Shown one piece after another: positions 55,257 through 64,000 of a stretch of DNA of 64,000 bases. The stretch is from Monosporascus cannonballus (lineage: Eukaryota > Ascomycota > Sordariomycetes > Xylariales): contig QJNS01000023.1 in the NCBI GenBank assembly GCA_004154925.1, positions 62,001 to 126,000 on the forward strand, written 5' to 3'. Position 1 is the first letter of the stretch, and each line of letters opens with the position of its first letter. Position numbers and translations under genes: made by a program. Below the pieces are notes generated by a model that made no database searches, was not told where the DNA came from, and was given only the letters and a program-made list of their open reading frames with translations.

Positions 55257-57877
55257 TCAGATAAAAGCCTTTTCTCTGGGACCAGTGACCCGTTCAAAGG
55301 TATCTAGAGCCATCGTCAGAGAATGGCGGCCAGCAGTCTTGCTGCGAAGGACATTGTCATAGTCAAGAATCTCCGCGAGCGGTACTTGACACACTATCTC
55401 CAGCATTCGCAGACGGCCCTGTCGTATTTCCCGGAGTGTTGTTTGAAACTCATACAGATCCGGCGGTGCGTAGATGTCGGATATGTTGATATCATTCCCT
55501 TCATGTGCGGAGGTATCCTGGAGATCCTTGACTTCTAATACGTGGCCACCGCGAGCGGAATGGATGTCGTGTTGAACCGCTCCTGCCACTGCTTCGGGGC
55601 AAATGATCGTAGCCTTCATGACAGGTTCCAGGATGCCCACAGTGCCTTGTCGCTGAGCTTCTTTTAACGCCATTCGCACCGCTTTGTTAGCCGCACCAAC
55701 GATATGTGCGGCTGGGGCTGGGCCGAAGAAATCCGTGACAGAATCATATTTGACCGTGACTAAACATTGGTGCATTGGAGAGTTTCGGCGAGGTCCCCTA
55801 GCCAATGCTGCCACCGCGCCATTCACGAGGAGCTGTTTCGTAGCTTCTACGTCAAACGGGAGGTTTTCGCCAGGGATGTCCACCTGGACGATGTTGCCAT
55901 CGCGTTCGACATGCGCCCCAGAAAGATTACCGTAGTGGTGCTGTTCCAGAGGCTCGATGAAAACAGAGCAGGCAGCTTTTCCAGCTTTACCCGCTACTGT
56001 TTTGTCAAAGGTTGCATGGTGGACAGACGTTGGTGAAGTCAAAAATTCCTTGTAGTCTACGGCAATGTTGCCCCAGTATGCTTCCACTTTGTAGTGATTC
56101 TCTAGACGGTCTCGCGCCACCTCTAAGTGAAGAGTTCCCATACCGGACAGGGTATACTGGTCCGTTTTCTCGTCTTTAAACCACCGGAGGCTAGGATCTT
56201 CTCGGGAAAGATTCTGTAGAGCCGCCTCAAGGAGCTTGGCACCACTTGGGGTGTTCGCTTCGAGAACTATGAATGCTACGGCAGGTGGTATCGTCGGTGG
56301 TCGTACTTGAATGGTAGAGAGTTCCGTCTGTGGTGCCTTATTTGACCCGAAAGTCAGCAGTGTATCGCCGGTTCGAGCTCCCTTTAAGCCCGTGATAGCA
56401 CCAATCTGCCCCGGAGAGAGATGTGGGATCTCAATTGTCTGAGCCGCCGAGATCTGCATCATGTTCAAGGGCCTCTCGAACTCTTGAAGTTTCGCGTTCC
56501 ACATCGGGGTATTTTTTTTGAGAAGGCCATGATACACGCGGACAAAAGTGAGCATTCCCCGACGTGGATCGTTGACAACCTTGAAAACAGACGCTAAGGC
56601 CTCAATGCGATGTTGAGGCTTTTTGGAGCCACCCGTCTGTTGCAAAACACGACTTAGGCCCTGTTGAGATTGGCCAATGCGAACTTCTAGCTCGGGCCGA
56701 TCTCGCGGACTCGGCAGATAGTCGTTCACGGCATTTAACAAAGGGACCACCCCAATGTTCTTTAAGCTAGCCCCCGCAAAAACGGGGATGAGAGACCCTT
56801 CCCCATCGTTGATGACTCGGCGAATGCTCCTCTTGATATCTTCGTCCGGGATATCTTTTCCAAGTGTTGTCCATTGCTCCAGAAGCTCGTCGTCCCTCTC
56901 GCATAATTGTTCAATGAGTTTCTCTCGCGCAAACGCTAGCTCGCCCTTTAGGGTGCCGTCTGGTATTTCCTTTGATAGCTCCTCGGGCGTGTCACGGGTA
57001 CCATACCAACTAACAACTGAGCCCGTGATGACATCGGCAACACCTTTGACGGTGTCCTTTCCCCACCATGGTATCTGGCAGACTAGGGGCATCCCGTTGA
57101 GCTTAAAGCCAATATCCTGGACGGATTTTTTGAAGGAGGCGCCTTCGCGGTCGAGCTTGTTGACAAAAACAATACGTGGTATCTTGAATTCTTGCGCAGA
57201 GGCCCACACCCTTTCAGTATGGGTTTCAACTCCTTCCACGCCGTCAATGACACAGACGGCACCATCGAGGACAGGCATACAACGCTCAACCTCGAATCTG
57301 AAATCTACGTGACCCGGTGTGTCAATGAGGTTGATGGTATATTGCGGCTCACCGGCTTTTAGGCGCTCTCCGGCGGGCCAGTGAAAGGTGATCGCCGCCG
57401 ACTGGATTGTGATTCCTCGTTGCCTTTCCATGGGGAGAAAATCCGTGACAGTGTCCCCATGATCGACATCTGGTACGGATTAGTACAGGGACACGCCTAC
57501 AAACGCCGTGAATGTTGTTTTGGCAAGTTGTGGAAAGCGTAAGATGGATGAAGACCGCATCAAGAACGTACTGCCGGCGTGTCTCAGAGCACCACAGTTA
57601 TAAAGCATCTGCTCTGTTGTGGTTGTTTTCCCCTATATGAAGTTAACACTCGTTCTATACGTCCACGAGTCTATTGGAAAGGTCATACAGCGTCGACATG
57701 TGCGACAATGCCAATATTGCGTACATAATCGATTGCGAAATCCTGATGGGGAGTCGCCCGAGTCGACGCCGGCCTCACGTTACTGAGGATTCTATCTTTC
57801 CTCGAGAGACACGGCCATATTCTGACCGGACCCCATGGTCTGCGGTGAGCTCTGCACGCGAATGCTACAAAGCTCAT
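55257..57877 (-). CDS. MEF2: Mitochondrial ribosome-releasing factor 2 (EF-G2mt / Mef2)
   Basis: Exons 57877-57689, 57632-57572 and 57469-55257 join in frame to 820 aa. Mef2/GFM2 is a translational GTPase that, with ribosome recycling factor, splits mitochondrial ribosomes after termination. The N-terminus (MSFVAFACRAHRRPWGPVRIWPC) is basic and free of acidic residues, as in a mitochondrial presequence. G1 is built across two introns: NIGIVAHVDA/GKTTTTEQMLY. G2 is RGITIQSAAITF, G3 DTPGHVDF and G4 NKLD. Domains II-V follow (DPRRGMLTFVRVYHG, GALKGARTGDTL-like GLKGARTGDTLL, SGMGTLHLEVARDRLE, and a C-terminal IICPEAVAGAVQHDIHSARGG). An insertion-rich domain IV and divergence from canonical EF-G favour Mef2 over Mef1. 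The first exon ends exactly inside the P-loop, as in other translational GTPase genes. Confidence 0.9.
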
Positions 57878-58568
57878 GTTTACTACAGACTTTAGGGGGT
57901 AAACCGGATACCCCCACGCATTGAAGTGATCAAGAGTCGGAAAGAGGTTAGCACCTGCGCCAAGACGACCTTATATCGAGGTCAGGAAACAATGCTTTCC
58001 AGCAAGTCAGGATAGACTTGCGTTAGGCAGTTATACGCCCGGCTGCCCCCAGGTGTTGGTAGATAAGGCGCTACCCCCCACGGTAGCACAGTGAGATTCG
58101 TCGCGGATTAGCAGCGTTTCCACAGGGCTGACGTTAATTAATGCCAATAAATAGTGGGCTGTGCATTGTGGCTTGTGCACACTTAGAGCTGTGCTCCACC
58201 AATGCAATGTACGCACGAAGGGCAGCCACACTGAAATGATGCCCCAACCTTCCACCTTCCACCTAACCCATCCGGTGATAGCATGTATTGAGGAGAGTCG
58301 CAAACTTCCAGCTTCCTTTTCCCAATGCGAATGTGGCGAGTTGAGTTCCAGTCCTTCCCCGCGGTTCGGCAGTAAGTACGGCGCGATCACGGAAAGCATC
58401 GAGTTGCAACACAGCCGTGTTCATCTGCGGGGACTCTTCCAGAGGTCGCCGCCTCTCGCTTAATTGTCCTTGATCCCCCCCAGTATCCCATCTATCAGAC
58501 ACCTACCGAGGCCATACTAGTTTGATCGCAAATTACCGGCCTTCTCAAGAACATATTCGACATCCACG
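57878..58568. other. Intergenic between divergent MEF2 and VPS17
   Basis: About 690 bp expected to hold both promoters. No repeat or gene was recognised. Confidence 0.5.
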
Positions 58569-60442
58569 ATGGACTACCGCTCCTCCATAGCTGACGATGA
58601 GCATGCCGCCGGTGCATCGCCTTGGGGATCATCGCCTCCCGTCTCACCCCCTCGTAATGGTTCCTCACTGCCGTACGAAGCAGACACGAGTAATGGATTC
58701 GGCCAGCAAGATACAGAAACCAATGCATTCCAAAGGCCAGTTACGGCTGAAAGCGCGGCAGCGGCGCCGGATTACAATCCCTTCCAGCAATCAGGAACAT
58801 CGCAGCAACCCAGTCATGGCAATGGGGGAGAGCAACATGCCGAGGCGCCGCAGCAGGTGCATGCGCCAGTGAAGCCACAGGGGCAAGACCAACAGCAACA
58901 TGGTCGAAATTCAACCGGTCCGCAATACAAGCTACAGGCAAAGATCACTGGACTGGAGCGAACCGGTCGCAAAGATCCCATCTTGCGATTCGACGTCCAT
59001 GTAGGTATAGAGATCATACCGCACATATCGCAGCCCATACTGATGACTCAAGACTAATATACCAAAATTCCGAACCACCCAATTCCGTGATGTACGCCGG
59101 CTACATTCCGAATTCGTCAAGCTCTCTGAACACCTGATATCCGCCAACCCCGAGGCGATAGTGCCAGCGGTACCACCCCCCCTGACGTCCGCCGGCGCCG
59201 GTACGGAGGAGGACGAGACTCGAGTCAAGGCACTTATGCAGAGATGGTTCAACTACGTCTGCACCAACGAAGTACTGATGAGGGATGAAGAGATGATCTT
59301 GTTTGTGGAGAGTGACTTTGGCTATAGTCCTATGGTTAAGAGAAAACAGCCGGCGACCGGTGTGAGAAGAAAGCTGCTGAAACAGTTCGCGCCACCGCCG
59401 GATGACACGCCCGAGCTATCAGATGCACGGCCAATCGTTAAATTGTTCTACCTTGGATCCATGGATGCTGGGCACAAGGTCGATAAGCTTGTCAAGTCCC
59501 GGAGAGGTACCTCTACCGGTTCATAAGTATGGAATCAGTTGCTAATTATGGGTAGGATTGGGGCTATCAGAATCCGATTTCGGTGTCAAGCTGGGTGGGA
59601 TGCATGTTCAGGAGCCGCACCAAGGACTCGCAAATGCCTATCGCAAGCTGGGGAGGGTTATACAAACTGTTGGAGATTGCCACGCTGCGCAGGCCACGGC
59701 CGAAGCTACGACCGTGGGCGATCCATTCCAGTATCATTCGCAAGACGCCTTTATAGTCAAGGAGACGCTCACCAACCGGCAACTCCTGATTCGCGAGTTC
59801 CTGCAGGCACAGGACAACACGCGCAGCAAGCTCAACGCGGCCGACCGCCTCAAGGCCAGCTCGAACGTGCGACGCGAGAAGGTCGACGAGGCGATCGCGG
59901 CGCTCGACGAGGCTCACAACACCGAGTTGGAGCTCATGCACCGGACGGGCCGGGTGACGCAGAACCTGGTGGCGGAGAAGCGCCGGTGGTTCGCCCGCAC
60001 GGCCGCGGACCTGCGCATGAGCATCCGCGAACTCGTGCTTCGCGAGATCGAGGCCGAGCGCCGCACCCTGGCGCTCCTCGAGAGCGTGCGCCCGGACGTC
60101 AGGGCCATCGACGCCTCGGGCGGCCTCAGCCGGCTCGGCCGCGAGTCCCACCCCGCGGTGCGCCGGTCCAGCCTCGCCGCGAGCCAGGGCCCCAAGGGCG
60201 ACGCCTGGAGCGGCGTGCCCCGGCGCTCCGACGGCCTCTCTAGAAGCGTCTCGGGGTCCGTCGCTACTATCGTGCCCAGCGTCGTCGCCGCCGACGAGGG
60301 CGACGGCGAGGACGGCCAGGGTCCCGGGTCTAAGCGCCTCAGCGCCAGTACGTTGGGGCTGCCTGGGGTCGCAGAGGAGGATGACGAGGACCGGGTCGAC
60401 GCCCGGAATGCCGCGAGCCGCTTGGCCACCAGCACGTTCTGA
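58569..60442 (+). CDS. VPS17: Retromer sorting nexin Vps17 (PX-BAR)
   Basis: Exons 58569-59000, 59053-59506 and 59556-60442 (introns 52 and 49 nt) join in frame to 590 aa. Vps17 forms the membrane-bending SNX-BAR dimer with Vps5 and returns cargo from endosomes to the Golgi as part of retromer. The N-terminus is Ser/Gln/Pro-rich. The PX domain starts with YKLQAKITGLERTGRKDPILRFDVH, continues across the splice with TNIPKFRTTQFRDVRRLHSEFVKLSEHL and includes WFNYVCTNEVLMRDEEMILFVESDFGY. The BAR region is helical (HQGLANAYRKLGRVIQTVGD, KETLTNRQLLIREFLQAQDNTRSKLNAADRLK, RTAADLRMSIRELVLREIEAERRTLALLE). The disordered C-terminal tail of about 130 residues is longer than needed for the BAR fold. Confidence 0.88.
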
Positions 60443-63400
60443 GTGGGGCGACGCCGGGTCACATTCTGTCTAGCAGGGAAGGGTTGGTTTCCCACACACC
60501 GCTCTTCGCCGCAAAGGGATTCGGTGTAGGCATGTATCTTATACGCACGCAGGGTTACGGCCTCCCTCACTCGACTCAAGCTCGGTTCTAGCACGAGCTG
60601 AGTGAGTCACAGTGCATAGTACTATTTCCCAGCGGACACCCTGGGAATTACGAAAAGGTTGCGGCCAACGAGAGTCTACGCCTGTTTCAAGGAGCGGCTC
60701 GGATATGCGATGCATGATGTTGCTGACGTTAGTATTCCGTTCGTTGCGGCGCGGCTAGAGGCGAGGGGTTTATTTCACATGGTTACGTTATGTATCATAG
60801 CCAGCCCGCTATTGCTGCACGAGCCGTGCGTTATTATACATAGGGAGAAATCTCGCCTACCTATCAGGTTTCATCCAACGTCAATCTGTCAAGGAACAGT
60901 CTTTTTAGATGGATGTCGGTTCCCCCATAGCGGTCCCTACGTACATCGTATGTACTGCGTACAAACATAAGCCCCTGACCCCAGTCTCTGCACATCACAT
61001 CCGTTCCCGCCTGCATGCCCAGCATACCTACGTAGTATTTGTAGAGGCTGCAGGAGCATTTAGGTGTTGCCGCGCCATGTGTCAACTAATTAAGGATCTG
61101 AGGGCAAAAAGCCAGACCAGGGCCCGTCTTCGTGGTTGGCCTCCAGCATATGTATGTAATGCGAACCGCACAAAGCAAGCAAGTTCCCCGCGGTTCTCTC
61201 AATCCCTGCAGCAGAAAGGAGGGGATCGAAAGAATTCCTCTGAAGTTGAGCATGCAGACGCACAAGGGCGCGCACACTCTCACATACACCTAGGTATGTG
61301 TTATTCTCTAATTTAGGAGGGAGGGAGGAGCATCAGCGAATTGCAGATTCTGCAGCGCCGTGTCTGGTCGCATATCAGAAAAGAGGCAGACCGAGACGAA
61401 CTGATCGCGATCTCTTGCCTACGGCCTCAGCAGAAACGATGTGATGAAAACCTACGGCCCCCATCGAATAACATGACGAACGAACGAGTTTCTTCAATTG
61501 TATTGGATAGCGCGACGGAGGTGACATGTGCCCCGTAGAGCGACATCGTGGCTTGATGTCGAAAGTTCATTGCACGGTGAAAGGGGGTGGGGAACGGGAA
61601 GTTTGAAATTCGACAAGAAACGTCAAATTGACAAGACATGGGGGGGCCAGCAAGGAGATGGGGCCCGATGCGCCTACTTAATTAATGTGACAATCCAGAG
61701 TGTTTGCAAAGCGTGCAAGCATGCAGCTATGGGGGGGCCCCAGAGGCATGTGGATCTGCCCTATACTGAACCGGAGGACAGAATATCCATCGTTCGATGC
61801 TTAACTTCAAAAATGGACCTTCATGTGAAGAAGTCCTGTCGTCTTCAATGTGGGTTCCGGATGCGAAGCTGGTTAATCAAAGGGGGAATATGATATATCA
61901 TCTCCCTTTAGCCGCGACCTTGTCGTTTACCAAATCTGGGCAGATATAGCCCGCTTGTAATGTTGAGACTAACCATAAAGCGTGTGACCGTCCGTGTGCG
62001 TGACGGGATCTTTAAACACAGCGTCATGGTTTTTGAAACTTTGAGCCAATGGTGAATCGATGGGGTCTGCGCAGCCCCGTCCGCCGTCCACCAAGGTTTG
62101 TATCAAAGCTGGATCAATCCCTAGTTATATCGATGATATCCGAATATGCAACAACCGAGTTACGGTTCTAAGGACCGACATTGTGGTGACCTCTTTAAGC
62201 TTCACCCCAGCTATGCTCCGCTATCAAGCTGCAGTGCGGACCAGGGTGACGATGGCGCAATATCTCAAACCGGTGCTACGGGAGATATATTACCTAAGTA
62301 TGGGTCTCACCATAAAAACTCTATCCTGCGATTCCCACATTGGGACGACAAAACTCACCGAGATAGGCGCATTGTCAACACTTAGTTAGCATGGTGATAC
62401 ATACTCCGGGTGGATCGCGTCCAGCCAGTGTTGCATATCCGCAGTAGCATTAAGTTGTGGAACCGAATGTAAGCTTGGATTACCTAGGTAGGTATCAGAA
62501 CCAGAAATTACTACCGAGGTAGCTTGCGCAATATATGTGTTCCTCATATTCAAGAGGAGATCGTCAAGCCAGAAGCGGTCAGGTGTCATTGAGACCGGCG
62601 AGGCTACAACACAACACACGGAATGGTGCCATGAAGTTGTAGTATCGGTGCCTGCGTAATTGAAGCGCTCTTCGACGCTATCTACCCTATATTGGATGTT
62701 CCTGTACCGCCAGACCAGGTACTCCGCACGTCTTGGCGGCTCGAGCAAGAGGACAGATCCCGTGCAGCAGCGGCTTTCGGCATTGATTGGAGGCGTGATG
62801 AGGAAAGGAGCTCAGGCCTAGACCAGTCTCCCTATGTGGTGGTTGTAGACGAGTTATACACCAGAGTCGAGAGCGGCAATCTCCAATTTCTCCAATTCTG
62901 GTCCTGATAGACCCCTCAATTCTTTGTTGGGGCAAGGAACTAGACCAAATATGTGTTGAACGTCAAAGTTATTGACTGGACTAAACAGGCCTATAGGACC
63001 TGCACACCACGGCACGTCAGAATGAGGAAGAGGAGAGACACTTAGGCACTCAGAATAGGACGGTGCTTGGCCGGAAACGGGGTGGGTTCACCGTCAAGAC
63101 AATGAATTACATAGTCACAGTACAGACCGACCTGATCTGTGAGAGAGGGTTGATCAGTGTCCGCGTCGAGGAAAGCGGGCAAGCCCTCCGTGTGACGTGA
63201 TTAGAACAAGCGCCGCTGCCGATGTAGGTGATGATAAGATGTCTCCGGGGAATATTTCTTGTCTCCCATTTCTCTTCGTATGAGCGGGACTGCACGGGAT
63301 GCATAGTGCATATGCGTCAAGCGCTTCGATCTTGCCGTCCGTAACATTGATAAACACGGTCGAAAGGCCCGGGACGATTGGCAGAACTGCGGAGCGGAGC

Positions 63401-64000
63401 CAGTAAGTGGAACTATCGATGAGGGATGTTGCATACAAAAACCTAGCTCTGCAAGAGACTGGGCGTGGCTGAAGAATTTGGATAGCGAATAATTGGAGCA
63501 TCCCATGTCGGACAATGTTAGATAACGACCATCTTCTCTAGTGTCCCTAAACATTCACTTGGGACCACATGGGAGCATATTTAGTAACCACTAGACTCCC
63601 TTTAGGAGGCAGAGAGCCAGCGCCTGGTAGATCGGGGGCATGGCTTATCGCTGCAATCTTAATAGCAGTAGCGAAGCCGGTGGTCCTTCGGCCATACATA
63701 CATGGAACTCCGTTGATGGTTGAGTGGAGGCCCGTACGAAAGATAGGGATGTTTCAGCAACCAACTTCTTCAAGGGCTCCTGGCAGGGCAATGCTAGGTA
63801 CACAGGCTGTCAGACTGGAACCCGTTGACTGCCACGTTCGAATGTGCCTAGGTTAGCGGACAAGGGAAGATGTTAGCGGATTCCGCGATCCCTGGTTGCC
63901 ATGTGCAGTGCCCTCCACACAACTGGGAGAACGGTAAGTCCAAAGACACCTTCCGAGCGCCGGTGGTCCGAGCTTGTACTGTAATCTCCCTGTCTTTTTT
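60443..64000. other. Gene-poor 3.5 kb, no confident gene
   Basis: Composition is normal, not RIP-degraded. Many short frames occur on both strands, but none gives a recognisable domain. The minus-strand pieces 62386-62748 (FWLDDLLLNMRNTYIAQATSVVISGS) and 63154-63501 (STYWLRSAVLPIVPGLSTVFINVTDGKIEALDAYALC) read most like protein and may be remnants of one decayed minus-strand gene; I could not connect them with splice sites. No tRNA or repeat was found. The window ends in intergenic or unrecognised DNA. Confidence 0.4.

Noticed and set aside
55257..57877. Mitochondrial EF-G1 (Mef1)
   Set aside because: Motif divergence, domain IV pattern and length fit Mef2/GFM2 better. A search would settle it.
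59539..60243. 234-codon frame overlapping VPS17 exon 3
   Set aside because: Arg/Gly/Pro-rich shadow in another frame. The VPS17 frame carries the BAR helices.

Overview
The window looks like nuclear chromosomal DNA from a filamentous ascomycete (Pezizomycotina). Its GC-balanced genes have short spliceosomal introns (41-163 nt, mostly GTRNGT donors, CTAAC/CTGAC-like branch sites, AG acceptors). They encode typical fungal proteins: Bre2/Ash2, Nse1, a GRAM/VASt sterol-transfer protein, an Mx-like dynamin, an OPT transporter, a NACHT-WD40 NLR, Mef2 and Vps17. Two blocks of almost pure A/T, dominated by TpA, contain transposon coding remnants full of stop codons. That is the signature of repeat-induced point mutation (RIP).

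Layout. 1-2.95 kb: RIP-degraded repeat. 3.1-3.9 kb: a mitochondrial holo-ACP synthase (PPT2 type). 4.9 kb: tRNA-Arg(CCT). 5.5-24.9 kb: a housekeeping stretch with bre2, a membrane-anchored orphan, nse1, an eight-exon 7TM protein, an orphan, a Lam-type sterol transporter and an MIT-like/coiled-coil protein. 25.4-27.5 kb: a frameshifted pseudogene whose C-terminal part resembles a TET/JBP-like 2OG-dioxygenase core. 28.4-31.1 kb: a dynamin-like GTPase. 32.5-35.1 kb: an OPT oligopeptide transporter. 35.58-44.04 kb: an apparent long-TIR element. 44.3-55.2 kb: a second RIP block holding a nested, complete but dead Ty3/gypsy retrotransposon with 398-bp LTRs. 55.3-57.9 kb: mitochondrial Mef2. 58.6-60.4 kb: retromer Vps17. 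60.4-64 kb: no confident gene.

Main discovery candidate: 35583-44039 is bounded by ~220-bp terminal inverted repeats flanked by TA dinucleotides. It holds an intact DD34E Tc1/mariner (IS630) transposase, a convergent 464-aa accessory ORF, a decayed inverted paralogue of that ORF, and an intact three-exon NLR (HeLo-like N-terminus, NACHT, WD40). The right TIR is itself interrupted by a 200-bp MITE, again with TA flanks. It may be a DNA transposon that carries, or has trapped, a fungal innate-immunity/incompatibility receptor. Unlike the gypsy relic, this segment shows no visible RIP.

The other genes are independent monocistronic fungal genes and form no obvious pathway or secondary-metabolite cluster. 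All exon coordinates were worked out by hand from splice signals, reading-frame continuity and family knowledge.
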